Assembly: GCA_038503065.1 (NCBI GenBank)
Contig: JBCAMK010000019.1
Coordinates: 1,178,001 to 1,242,000 of the forward strand
Direction: 5' to 3'
DNA length: 64,000 nt
Source of the DNA: Paragyromitra xinjiangensis
Taxonomy: Eukaryota; Ascomycota; Pezizomycetes; Pezizales; Discinaceae
The position numbers and the translations under genes were made by a program. Below the pieces are notes generated by a model that ran no database searches, was not told where the DNA came from, and saw only the letters and a list, made by a program, of their open reading frames with translations. Shown piece after piece: positions 36,018-46,782 of this stretch (the first letter of the stretch is position 1; each line of letters begins with the position of its first letter).

Positions 36018-38627
36018 TTCTGTCATTTCTGCCCATGGCCATGTTGTCAAAGTAGATCCTAGAAGCTCGATACTCGGCTTTGAATGCCCACCAACTCAAA
36101 GAGTCTTTTTCGGTTAAGCTTTAGCCCACCCACTTGGAGGAAGAGTTGCCAAATAAGTCGATGAGGTCGTTGCCCCGACACGCTCAGACCCTCTATAGGT
36201 ATGTCAAGCTGCTCAGCTCAAATGAGAGTTCGCGGATCTCATTCCTAGCTATTTCCGTTGCATTCCCAGAAGCCTAGCTCATCAATCGTCAGACTCCAAG
36301 ACACCACTTGCTTTGGTCAATGACAACTCACCACCCCGCTCATCTTGCTAGTTCAGTCCATAAGCCCTCGCTCATGATTAACAAACACCCTAAACTTCAA
36401 CCTCTAGGAGCCAGTATGGCAATATGCATACATATGAAGTGAAGCCCAGCTAGGTTATTCTGCGACCACCGAAAACGACGGAGGTGTATCTTCCTAGGAA
36501 AGTCCCCGAATCCTACCTGTCTATAGCTCCTAGGATAGTTATTGAAGTCCATTCTAACTGTCAGTATAGCCAGAATACATGTGTTTCGGACAGTTCACGA
36601 AAGTCCTTGGTCGCTTTTGCGTCTCTCGCTCATCCAAAAGCTCTTGAGAAAATCCCCATGAAGTTGATTGCGCAGACCCAAAGGCTGCCACTGATTTACA
36701 GCAGATGTTGGGATAAAGTAGAGTACGATCTTCAACGTAAAGTTAGTTTGAGTATCCCGAATAACGTTCCTTCACAACCCGAGACCTGTCAACAAGTAAA
36801 ACATCGTCGCTCATCCATACCCCAATTACCTGGCCTATATCCATTTTACTCGAAGTCTTAACTAACTAGATCTATTTGTGGACACTAGTCTACATCAAGC
36901 CCAGAAAAAGGTTACCGGCAGAGCAAAATCGAAACCGGTTCCAAGTTTGGGGATCTGAATTACGGGAAATCGATGGGATCACCGATGGAGTTGTCTATCT
37001 GCCGCAGAGATCTACGGGAGCACAAATGTCGTGCTTTATTTTTTCTATAGATTTTAAAGTAGGTAGATACAGGTACAGAAGACGTCGACGTCTGTGAATT
37101 TGGGGAGTCGAACCTTCGTGCACTTGTTAGTAAGCAAGACCTATTTCGAATACTAATTGCAAGTCACCCACTTCTATTTTAATTTGGTGATGTGAGAAAT
37201 CCAGAGCAATTATGATGTCAGAGCTGTCAGAGCCTTGGCAGTTTGCTCTTGCCAAAAAATGATTCGATTCCTAGCACATGCCAAATTACTAGAGGTAGAT
37301 AAAACTAGCAGACGTTTCACTGGCCAGAAGACTCGAGAAACATCATTCACGGTCATTTTACAAACCCTTCTCACAAGGCTGGAGCGTCAGAAAACGACTA
37401 CGTGGTCTCTCCTTGTGGGCGGAGGCGATCCAGGACTGAGCTTCATCCAGGGATGCTGCATGGAAAAAGGAAACAAAACCCTTCGTTAAGCTTTTCGCGC
37501 TTGATGTTCCCTGTATGGTTTCGTTGTCTCCTCTATCGTCCCGTGAGAGCGTTCCCTCGCCGAGTGTAGTGTGGGTGCAAAGGCCGACAAAGAATTATTT
37601 CGTCACAAGAGAGATTTTATTCTTGTTGACTGTGTCTTGGCGAACTGTCTGGGAATTTTGGGAACCTATGGGAAGAGTTTGTCAGTGTGCACACACTGTT
37701 TGGAATCACCAGCGTTTCTCGCTGAATACAGAAATGATTCACTAAAACGCGTTGCGAAATGCAAATTCGACCCGACATTTGAGCTTGAAAGCCAGACTAG
37801 CTGGTTCTGGCCCCGAGTGCAACCTTGGTTTTGAAGAGGATGCGGGGTTCCGCGGCTGGTCACAGCATCACTTGTGTCGTCATTCTGCCCCACCAGGTTT
37901 CTCATCCAAACCCTGGCCCCTCAGCGCCTACAGCTGCGAAATTGCATCACGCCCACAGTTTTCTTACTAGAGATCTTTTCTCTCTCCTCGCTGGGCGGAA
38001 ATGCAGGTTTCAACTCATCAAGGAAATAATCTGAACACCAGCAAGTGTCATCATCATGGCAGGGCAGATGGAGGAAGTGAGTCTCTGCGCGAAATGGACA
38101 TATAAGTCCCATACGGCACGAGTTTTGGAGACCACCATCACACCTCATATTCCATTTTCTCTATCCAAGTGCTTTTCGGCTACCGCTCAAGTAAGAGATT
38201 CCCCGATCTCATAACAAATAATAAGTCAACGTAAGTCCACTGTTGCATTTGCATAATCTCTCCCTCCACTCCGACTGCTATCATACAACCGCCTTTTATA
38301 CAGCTAGTCTGTTTCCAAATCATCAAATAAACACACTTCATTTTTATTATTCTTTCACCACCACCACCAAGTCATTGGAATCTAAGCTAACAGTAAATTC
38401 TCTCACGGCACAGAAAACACGCGGTACATAAACACCGAAAACTCGCATCAAGCAGTTCAGTTTGCCTGCGTGACATAGCAACTAGTTATCTATTCGCTGT
38501 TCACCTTTTGCCTTACCACCCCGCTTTCACACTTTACCGCACTACGACAGTTTAAAAAGGTCCTTTTCAAGGTTCTTGAACAAAGGTTTTTACGCATAGT
38601 TGCTTTCTATTTTCAAAGTAGAACAAA
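36018..38627. other. Gene desert, part 3, and promoter of the DUF8035 gene
   Basis: Several open frames of 70-125 codons (for example 36484-36861 and 37571-37834, plus strand) have no recognisable domain or intron pattern and are not called. From about 38240 the plus strand becomes pyrimidine-rich with CACCACCACC runs, as expected for the leader of the next gene. Confidence 0.5.
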
Positions 38628-39867
38628 ATGGCAAGGTACATGCCTCACCCCGACTCTTCCCTTCTTGCCTCTGAGCGTCAACGTGAGCGCGAGCGTGAGC
38701 TTGAGCGACGTTACCATTCTCGTGGTGGTTACGATCGTGGGCTAGGTGGAGGATATGGAGTCGAAAATACACAAGTGGCAATATACTCACGTCCTGAGCC
38801 TTTTCAAAATAGTTTGACATCAATTGCACCTGGATACAACGCCTACGGCAACCCGCATTCAAGCAGCGGAGCACTAGCAAGGAGCAACGTTATCGAGGAG
38901 CAGGTAGTGGAACACGAACACCACCACGTGCATCATCACATCGACCATGGTATGGCTATCTCCTATCATAGCAATAAAAATCCAGGAAATGAGGACGGGA
39001 GGTATGATACTGATATTTGCTGGCGGGGCAGGTAATGTCAACGTATCAGCCCAGATTGCTGTTCGTCCCAGGCCTCAGCCGCAGAGGGAGTACTCCTACG
39101 ATGATCTGTATGATCGTGAACGCCGTTATGGCTCTGGCGCTTCCTTAGGCTCCCTCAACCACGGGTCGTCGGGACACCGTCACGGACACCGTCATCGCAA
39201 CTCTGGTTCAAGCGGTGGTCGTTTCGCTCGCTCTGATATCGACCTTAACTTGGACTCGTCCTTCCGATCCTCCCGCCGAGGGTCCGTTTATGATGAGCGA
39301 GAGAGCGAGTACGCCATTATTGATGTCCCCGCTGGGACCCGCCGAGTGACCGTCGATATGGCCCGAGAGTCCAGAGATCGAGATCTCCGAGATTCCTCCT
39401 CTGATGTGAACTGGAGACGCGATAATGGAGTCCGACGATCCCGGGGTCTTGGGAATGAGTTGTGGACGGAAATCACCAAGGATCTGATCACACGAGAGGC
39501 TATTGAGGACTGTGGATATCAATATGAAGAGACTGATCTTTTCTACTACATCTTTGAGTATCTCAGCCGTGAGCAAATCGGAGAGCTCATCGAACTCACT
39601 GCCGACATCCGTCGACGTAAGTTACCTATCCTTAAAACATCAAAAACGCCTGTTTTCATATTTCACCGCCCGGAAGTTGCTGACACGACGGTAAATATAG
39701 AGCGTGTCAGAGATCTCGAGTATGAATCTATCGCCGGACGCGAACGCGAGCGCGAGCGTGAGAGGAGGACACTTGATTGGGACCGCGAGGACAGCCGTAC
39801 GGAAATCATCATCGAGTCCGGCCGTTCTCAAGGTGGTGGTCGCCGCCGCAACCGATACTACTACTAA
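38628..39867 (+). CDS. DUF8035-type fungal protein, Arg/His-rich
   Basis: Three exons: 38628-38949, 39032-39616, 39701-39867, 357 aa. The first intron (82 nt) uses GTATGG and ends GGGCAG; the second (84 nt) uses GTAAGT, has branch TGCTGAC and ends ATATAG. Residues about 10-30 and the C terminus are RE-rich repeats (RERERE). A His-rich patch (HEHHHVHHH) lies near residue 100. The conserved domain is at about 245-305: LWTEITKDLITREAIEDCGYQYEETDLFYYIFEYLSREQIGELIELTADIRR in family terms, the block typical of fungal DUF8035 proteins (recognised from memory). Function unknown; low-complexity charged arms suggest a scaffold or RNA-associated protein. The second intron is a multiple of three and stop-free, so its retention would give a longer isoform. 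Confidence 0.85.
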
Positions 39868-40793
39868 TTCATCGGCGGGATGTTCGGGACAATTGGTGAT
39901 GATATCTTAACGACCTTGATGACTTAGACTGGTTCCTTCTCCAAGATTTTCGGTGTTTTATCCGAGGGTTTTATTTAGCGTCTCATCACTGTTTACTGTC
40001 ATGTTTTTTTTCCTTCAACTTATATGTTCTCATGTTGTGGGAAAAATCCGGGGATGCATGTGCAGAAGACTTTCCCTTTCTTCATATCATTATTACAAGT
40101 TTCTGTTTACTTTCTACATTTATTTTTTTTCATTTTCTCTTTTGTTACGACTAATATCCACATCTTGTAACTTTGAACATTGACTGTATGGCGGCGTTTG
40201 GAATGAAATGAGGAGGATTTGTAAACTGAAAAACCATTATCATGATATATTTCTATCGATCTTCGATAAGGTGCTTTTGGTTACATAGCTGCATCGCATG
40301 TACGAGTAACAAATTTCATACACACCTACATGAACTATTTCGATAAGGCGGAGAGGTTTTTTTCGACTCAAACATTGGGCGTCCTGGAAGACCTGTTGAT
40401 GACCTGTCCACACATGCGGTTCGTACCCATCGGTCCATATGCGTCATGCTGGATCAGCGGATGTCTGTGTAGGTGGCTTTTCTTGGAAGTTGTGGATCGC
40501 ATTTCAATCCCTGATCGGCCAGGGTCCTCCGCTGGCAGCTAAACTGAAACAAATAGAAACGGAGATCATGGGAGAGGGTTTTGAACTTTGAGTTGGGGCT
40601 GTCGATAACAACCCTGTTGCTGAAAGCTGTCAATGCCGTCACCGTCAGCCAAAGGATTCCCAGCAACCTCATCCACATCCCATAGGAAGGTCTACCTCTC
40701 ACTCAAAAAAAATAAAACCAAAAAAGAGGCTCCTAGAATACGACACAGCTCAGCATAATCATCACCATACTCCAGAGCCTAACCCAGATCGCC
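39868..40793. other. Intergenic between the DUF8035 gene and the 5-phosphatase
   Basis: T-rich 3' flank of the DUF8035 gene, then the promoter of the phosphatase. A minus-strand frame at 40454-40702 starts with a hydrophobic segment resembling a signal peptide (MRLLGILWLTVTALTAFS), but has only two Cys, overlaps the promoter and is not supported as a gene. Confidence 0.45.
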
Positions 40794-42095
40794 ATGATGC
40801 CACGGGCCTCAATCCCTATCTATCTCGTCACTTTCAACTGCGCCCGCTTTCCGCATTCTACAACCACACTTTCGGCTCAACTCCTCTCCGGTCTTGCCGT
40901 CTCATCTTCTGAAAGTCCCTCACCACCAGAACTGATTGTCCTCGCTCTTGAAGAACTCGCACCCCTCGCAGCCTCATTCCTCGGTGGCGATCACCTAACG
41001 AGCTATTTCACCCCCTTCTCAACAGCTGTCAGATTAGCGACGCGGAAGGCATTCGATGAAGACTATGCACTTGTCACGTACCGTAATATTGGCCTTACGG
41101 GGATAATGGTCTTTGCGAGGCACGCAAGGAAGGTGAAGTTTGTCGAGCACGGGGAGGTTGGGACAGGTGTGTGGGAGATGGGAAACAAAGGTGGTGTCGG
41201 TGTTCGTCTAGGCTACGAGGGAGACGGAGGAGTGGTGGAGATGAACTTTGTCGCAATGCATTTGGCTGCTCATGAATGGAACATTGACGGTCGAAATAAG
41301 GACTGGGAGTCTATTGTACGCGGTCTAGTATTCGAGCCATCCTCCTCTCTGCCTCCCTCAGACGAACCTTCGACAGAAACCGGTATCTACCACCCTACCT
41401 CTCATTTATTTGTAATGGGAGATTTGAACTATCGCACTTCCGACACTCGCCCACACAGTCTTGAATACCTAGTGTACCCCAAACCCACTGACAGTCCTTC
41501 ATCAAATACCCATTTCCTCAAACTCCTCGCCCAAGACCAACTTAGTGCCCAGCGAAAGCTTGGAAATACATTCCATGGGCTGACTGAAGAGAAAATCACG
41601 TTCCCACCCACCTATAAGTTTAGACCTTCCAGGGAGGGTGTAAAGGAGGATAAGGAGGAGAGGTGGGATTGGTCAACGAGAAGATGGCCAAGCTGGACTG
41701 ACCGGATCCTGTATCTCCCACTGCCTCCCAGGGCAATGGATGAGGGAAGGAAAGAAGAGATCGTGGCACATAATTATACTTCCATCCCTCGGATCATATC
41801 GTCCGATCATCGCCCTGTTGTGCTTCATCTCTCAATTCCTGCTAGGCCTCTCCCTCCTCCATCTTCCTCTTTACCCAAAGCAGGAGAGGACTTACGAGTG
41901 AATCCACCATTTTCTATCAACAAAGACTGGAAATCTAAACGAGCCTCCGCAAGGCGGAAAGAGGTCATTGTGGGTATTTTGGCATGGCTGGTGACGACCT
42001 GGACAGGACTTGGTGTGATAATGGCGTTCATCGTTGGGGGGTTTGGTGGCTGGTGGGTTCTAAGAACTTTGGTTATGGGAAGCTACAAGATGTAG
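40794..42095 (+). CDS. Inositol polyphosphate 5-phosphatase, Inp54-like, tail-anchored
   Basis: Single exon, 433 aa. It has the full IPPc catalytic signature in order: NFVAMHLAAHE (151-161), GNKGGVGV (130-137), GDLNYR (209-214), PPTYKF (271-276), PSWTDRIL (299-306) and SSDHRPV (336-342). These residues bind the metal and phosphate in the exonuclease/endonuclease/phosphatase fold. The enzyme removes the 5-phosphate from phosphoinositides such as PI(4,5)P2. Residues about 390-425 form a hydrophobic C-terminal hairpin or helix followed by only about eight residues, a tail anchor. Yeast Inp54 is an ER tail-anchored 5-phosphatase with the same layout, so ER membrane placement facing the cytosol is inferred. 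Two in-frame ATGs (40794 and 40797) start the frame; either could serve. Confidence 0.93.
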   Translation: MMPRASIPIYLVTFNCARFPHSTTTLSAQLLSGLAVSSSESPSPPELIVLALEELAPLAASFLGGDHLTSYFTPFSTAVRLATRKAFDEDYALVTYRNIGLTGIMVFARHARKVKFVEHGEVGTGVWEMGNKGGVGVRLGYEGDGGVVEMNFVAMHLAAHEWNIDGRNKDWESIVRGLVFEPSSSLPPSDEPSTETGIYHPTSHLFVMGDLNYRTSDTRPHSLEYLVYPKPTDSPSSNTHFLKLLAQDQLSAQRKLGNTFHGLTEEKITFPPTYKFRPSREGVKEDKEERWDWSTRRWPSWTDRILYLPLPPRAMDEGRKEEIVAHNYTSIPRIISSDHRPVVLHLSIPARPLPPPSSSLPKAGEDLRVNPPFSINKDWKSKRASARRKEVIVGILAWLVTTWTGLGVIMAFIVGGFGGWWVLRTLVMGSYKM

Positions 42096-42499
42096 AGACA
42101 TGGGGAAGTAGTTTTTTGTGAATTTGTGAGCGTTTAGAGGGATGCCATTTCTACCTTTTTCGCTTGAGTAGAATTTTAGTCATGCATGAGGGTGATAACC
42201 CAGGAAGCGATACTATCGGGTATTGGTTTTGTGTCGGGCGAAAAGAGAGCAAGAATTATTGTATTTAACGTAAGATATGTACTGCCCTGCTGGGCAATAA
42301 TTCAATCTCCACATTTAGATTGTCTTCAATAGAATTAATTGTCTTCGATAGCTGCGTAGGAAATGTATAACATCCTGCGATCATCTTTTTATCTTACTTT
42401 CTATCTTTCTATAATTATCTTGCGTTAGAGATACATAATGATTGTGGCAACTAAGGATAATGAGAAAAAACACGATAGATATAAAAAAAGGGATACATG
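42096..42499. other. 3' flank of the phosphatase gene
   Basis: A/T-rich flank with no gene seen. Confidence 0.5.
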
Positions 42500-42730
42500 T
42501 ACAGCCCCATAAGAAAAGTCCTGGCACCTTGCCAATTCGGCGCTGCGACCAAACAGTCGCAGGAAGCAACCTGCGCTGGAGGACAAATAAAAAAAGAGTA
42601 GGTTCTATAAATCCTACAGTGCTAAATAATATCCTCCTAATTTTTATTGCCATCAACTGCGGAAGCTGTGGCCTAAATTCTGCAGTGGCCGAGCTTTGGG
42701 GGGTGCCAGGGCTTTTCTGACGCGACTGTA
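42500..42730. mobile_element. Miniature inverted-repeat element, family 3
   Basis: 231 bp bounded by TA within ACATGTACAG on both sides. The ends read CAGCCCCATAAGAAAAGTCC and, on the opposite strand, CAGTCGCGTCAGAAAAGCCC, each followed by TGGCACC; weaker pairing continues to about 40 bp. CAGT-type ends and TA flanks again point to a Tc1/mariner/pogo source. No transposase encoded. Confidence 0.7.
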
Positions 42731-43095
42731 CATGTACATGTAGATACATCTAGTGGCCGAGGTATATCGACAAAAATGGCTACCTCTTCTCCTTAACATG
42801 AGAAGTAGGGCAAGGTTTACTTCCCGCTAGTTCCTCAGCTATATAATTCCACAAGAATCCATTCGTGCCAGAAATAGAAACAATCGTTAAACATCTCGTG
42901 ATGATGCATGGTGACCCTGATGTGTACTAAATACTAGGGCTAGGGGATAAAGGTTCCGCGAGGTTTGTGTGGCGACCCCATAGAATAAATAATCCACCGC
43001 TCCATCACTGTTTTTTTATTAAGCTGCTGTTACTTAAAACGGTAAAAGACTACAATGCCACGGAAAACCCTTGTATATATACATGTACTGTACTA

Positions 43096-43527
43096 TAGCT
43101 AGGACAAAAGTTTTCGTAAAGTGCTGTTTTGCACCAAAAGTACAGTCTACCCATAGCAAAAAGAACTCAGAACTTGGCAGAGATTTGTGAAATGTTCGAG
43201 CAGTATCCTCTAATTTTTCTAGCTTTTTAGTGTTTACTCTAAGTAGTTATGGTTATTTAAGTCTTGAGGGGTCAGAATTCATTGATTTTGGGTGAAAACA
43301 CATACAAATCTTCCATAGCAACAGGTTCAGCCACAATATTTTCTAGCACTCAAAGGATTTACTTTCTCTTTCTAAAATTCCACAAGGGTGATCTTTACAC
43401 AGTTAGCCTACTCTAAAATCATATCCTAATTTAATTCATTGGCTCTTGAATGTTGTAGAGGTAGTGGAATAAGGCTACTTTTGGTGTGAAATCGCCCACT
43501 ACGTATACGAAAACTTTTGTCCAGCTA
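43096..43527. mobile_element. Nested TA-flanked inverted-repeat element
   Basis: Inside the Mutator-like element. The ends read AGCTAGGACAAAAGTTTTCG (left) and AGCTGGACAAAAGTTTTCG (right, opposite strand), then diverge but keep a CACCAAAAGTA block in both arms. TA flanks and the GACAAAAGTTTT end resemble Tc1/mariner-type termini. About 432 bp, with no coding frame. Confidence 0.65.
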
Positions 43528-43530
43528 TTG

Positions 43531-43941
43531 TATATCTAGAATGCCACAGCAACCGATCATCTAACATAGTATTTTCATGCAACCTAGGGTGAAAGTTTGC
43601 GGGTATAAGGAAGCCTATGAAAAGCTTTGGATCTATTGCTTTTGAATTCTTTTTTTGTGTTTAGAATGGTGGATTAGCAGTTAAGTTACATACATCTTCA
43701 AAATTCAAGTTTGGTGTGCCGAGAAATACCCCTATAATGCCGAAAAATAGTGCCACCAGTACCAAGAGCCCCAACGAAATAAACAGCGAAAACGAGGGAA
43801 AAAATCACAAGCATAATCGACCCTGCTAGGCTGCCCTCTACTAGGCTCCCTCTTTAGGCTTTTAGAGAATGAAATGTTATTCTGTTTGTTAGATGGTCGG
43901 TTGCTGTGGTCATGGTTAGTTGCTGTGGCATTCTAGATATA
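43531..43941. mobile_element. Second nested inverted-repeat unit
   Basis: The ends read TATATCTAGAATGCCACAGC on both strands. In the right arm the ACAGCAAC segment is duplicated with a spacer of about 19 bp, after which pairing resumes (CATCTAAC). It may be an independent insertion or a subterminal repeat of the enclosing element, since both share the ATGCCAC core. Confidence 0.5.
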
Positions 43942-43985
43942 TACAAGATTTTCCGTGGCACTGCAGTCTTTTACCGTACTTAAAA

Positions 43986-46274
43986 TGATAGTACTCATGT
44001 GCTGGCCCTAACACAATTGCCGTATGACTGGCCATCGGTTCAAAATGGGTAACACCGGTATACAGGGAATTAATTCGAACCCCCACACGCTCATTGCGCT
44101 TTCAGAGGTAAGTTCACCGTGTCTCGGAAGTGGGTACCGAGAGGTAGGTGTGATGTATTAAGACTAACGTGACAACTTTGAGCTAGAGCATCCTTGCCCC
44201 GTTATCTTAGCGTCCCACGTATGTATGATGAGTTACATTTACTAAAGTTGAGCCAGACTCCATATCGTGAGCAGCATTATATATATATATATTACATTGG
44301 CGTGGGATGAGTAAAGAACTAATGATCACATCATTTTACCATAACGAAAGGCAAAATGAGCAACAAGTTTATACCCGTTACCGTGGAGCTGTTCTGTACC
44401 CCACCAGCTAGGATGTAGTTGTCACCGAAGACATTCAACTACGCTGTTCGGTTTTTGGGATTACTATCATGACTGGCACTGACCGAGATAATCTGAATAG
44501 TTCAAAAGTTGCTAATAATTAAGGTCATGTGGTATCACTCGCATTAACTAGCCTCCCGGCTGTTGCAATATATTGGGGCACGTAGGGAGGAATTAAAAGA
44601 CCCGACTGCTTGCTTGCTAGAGGTGGGTAGTACGGCCCCTATCTAAATAGCTCTCTCGGGTGCCTCTCTTTTAATCATTTCCGATCCCGAAGCTACGCTC
44701 TATATTAGGAAGCATCTCCAACACCAGCTCTAGGGAGTTGGAGAGCGTAAATATCTTATGTGAGCTTCTTACTGCTATAAAACTCTCCACGCAAAAAAAA
44801 AACTACTATTCTAGATCGTATTACTAAATTAACTAATATAATATCCACCCTAAGATTCACCTTATAATTAGAACCCTTCAGCTAGTAGGATGGCACGAAT
44901 AGGGGAGATAGCAACATGATTTGTTGTTACATCTAAGGTCTAGGGAAAATCACTTCAAGAAGGGTAACTTGGGAATTCAAACATAGATATGAGGGTTACA
45001 GCATCCAGGTCTATATTGAGTGCAAGTACCAATCAGGGCTCACAAGGTTGTCATGGGCGTCAAATACAAAACTGCTCCCGGCATAGCTCCTGGCCACGGC
45101 AAGGAAGAATAACAGGCTTACAAAAAAAGGCTTGGTGAATGAAACACTAACAAGTAAAAAAAAGTGAGGGAGCAGTCGCTTGTGCCCCAGAAAGTTGCAT
45201 ATGCGTGCAACCATTCAAGCTTCTCCCAAGTCAGTTTTTTAAAAATCGCTACACGAGATTAAGGTGTCTAGTCTCCGCATTTCTGTTCTTTAGGAAAGAA
45301 AATTTCCCGCAGGCATTTTTATTAGACGGGTATACTAGGCGTATTAGTCGGCTATCCATCTTCCGAGGGGGGTCGAGTAGTGAGGCGCTTTCCCAAAGAA
45401 AAATAACTCCCTCCAACTCCTAAATCCCCTTAGCGGTCTTTAGTATAACCCTCCAAATACTGCCTCGCGGGCTATGTGACATGAGTTTTATTATAATCAG
45501 CATTGAATCTTTTAGCCAGTCTGAAAGTGACTTCGTGGCGGTTAACGTTTGGGCCAGTGAATATCATGATCACGAAATTAAGCTCCTCAAGCTCTCGATC
45601 GAATCAAGGTTGGGTTTAAGCTTCATCACTGTTAACACTTACTAGTTAGATTCAAACTACAACTACCCACGGTTAGCGATTAGGATGCCATGTAATAGTA
45701 TCGCTTTTCACCTAATTCGCATCTCTTGATCCGGGGTTACAGCTATATAAAAAACATAGTGAGCTACGGTCACCTTGCTTTATCGTATCTACACATCAAC
45801 GCGCCTCCTCAAACTATGTATAGCTATGGATGTGTTTAGACCAGTAATGCTGTGCTTCAAGATTTCTTGAGTGGGAATCTCCGAGAGCTCGATGATATAT
45901 CTAGGGCATGAATGGTCCAAGCTAAGCTAAAGCTTTGATCCTTAAGCTACAGTATTGAGATATTTCAGGCCAACTATACTAGACTACCATTCAAATCAAC
46001 CATAACCAATGGAGTTTTTAAATAGCTTTAAACTTAAGAAAAACGAATGTACATTCCATTCTCGTGTGGGGTTGTTAGCCGGGACCTAGGCTATTCAGGC
46101 TTGAAACGTTAACTCAGACCCGATATATAGCCTAAGCCATAAAGGTTAATTTTGGTGACTTTTTCTACTATAGGATTCATGTCTAGACCAACGCTAAAAG
46201 TATCCAGAGGCCTACCTATGTATACTCTAGTGATATAAGGCTAATGATTGTGTTTTTATGCTTAGCTTAAAGTA
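43986..46274. other. Repeat-rich intergenic region
   Basis: Contains a dispersed direct repeat (listed separately) and an (AT)n run near 44280-44292. A minus-strand frame at 45011-45214 encodes a hydrophobic peptide but has no support as a gene. Confidence 0.45.
44533..44727 (+). repeat. Dispersed repeat, copy I
   Basis: About 195 bp shared with 51323-51519 in the same orientation. The best-kept blocks are TATCTAAATAGCTCTCTCGG, GCACGTAGGGAGGAAT and AGAAGCATCTCCAAC or its variant, separated by diverged stretches. No terminal inverted repeats or coding frame; the class is unknown. Confidence 0.7.
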
Positions 46275-46390
46275 TATGTACTCGGGGATGGGTGTAAAAA
46301 TCGGAAAGCTTTAGTCCCTACTCTCATACGGATTTGTATGGCAAAGGCCGTGCACTTTTCCCGATTTTTAGCACCCTGTGCGAGTACATA
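46275..46390. mobile_element. Miniature inverted-repeat element, family 4
   Basis: 116 bp. TATGTACTCG at the left pairs with CGAGTACATA at the right, and further in GGTGTAAAAATCGG pairs with CCGATTTTTAGCACC, giving imperfect arms of about 30 bp. TA lies at both outer ends. Confidence 0.65.
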
Positions 46391-46664
46391 ATAGTAATAC
46401 AGCCAAAGCTATACCAAAAGCGTCCTAAGATAATCAAATGCTTGCAAAAAATTAGGAGAATACATACCTCAAAATCCTTTAGTCGTCGAATTCTGGCTCA
46501 TAAAAAATAGCTATCCCGGGATCCCTACCATTCCTTGCTCATACCGGTTACCCGAACGTGCCGTCACCTTGCAATTATAAAAACTACTAATAAGCGAACC
46601 CTAACCCCCTCTAAGTAGCTTGTAACACTCATATGGATCCGGAAGTCTAAAATGTAGACAAAAC
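46391..46664. other. Spacer between two miniature elements
   Basis: Nothing recognised. Confidence 0.4.
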
Positions 46665-46782
46665 TATGCAACGCTCTTGGCGTTAATATTGGGTGTTCTT
46701 CTAGGGCTAAAGTTGAAAATTTGGACTGACTAACGTGTTTTGTTGTTTTCAACCCTAATCCTACCGCCAAGAGCGTTGTATA
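46665..46782. mobile_element. Miniature inverted-repeat element, family 5
   Basis: About 118 bp with ends TATGCAACGCTCTTGGCG and, on the opposite strand, TATACAACGCTCTTGGCG (17 of 18 identical). An inner weaker pair (AGGGCTAAAGTTGAAAA with TTTTCAACCCTAA) extends the arms. TA at both ends. Confidence 0.65.

Larger units (their letters stand above)
43031..43985. mobile_element. Mutator-like non-autonomous element with 9-bp target duplication
   Basis: TACTTAAAA is present at 43031-43039 and at 43977-43985, exactly abutting inverted repeats of about 40-44 bp that begin CGGTAAAAGACTACAATGCC (left) and CGGTAAAAGACTGCAGTGCC (right, opposite strand) and continue CACGGAAAA. The element proper is 43040-43976, 937 bp. 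A perfect 9-bp duplication with long terminal repeats is the usual signature of Mutator-like elements. No transposase frame is present; the inside is filled by two further inverted-repeat units. Confidence 0.8.

Noticed and set aside
36484..36861. 125-codon plus-strand frame
   Set aside because: No recognisable domain, an alternative start codon and no promoter or intron features; likely chance.
37100..37185. tRNA-like segment on the minus strand (GGTTCGACTCC)
   Set aside because: The T-loop-like motif is present but no matching 5' acceptor strand and no proper 5-bp anticodon stem with 7-nt loop could be found.
40454..40702. Small secreted protein on the minus strand
   Set aside because: The hydrophobic start is suggestive, but it sits in the phosphatase promoter, has few Cys and no further support.
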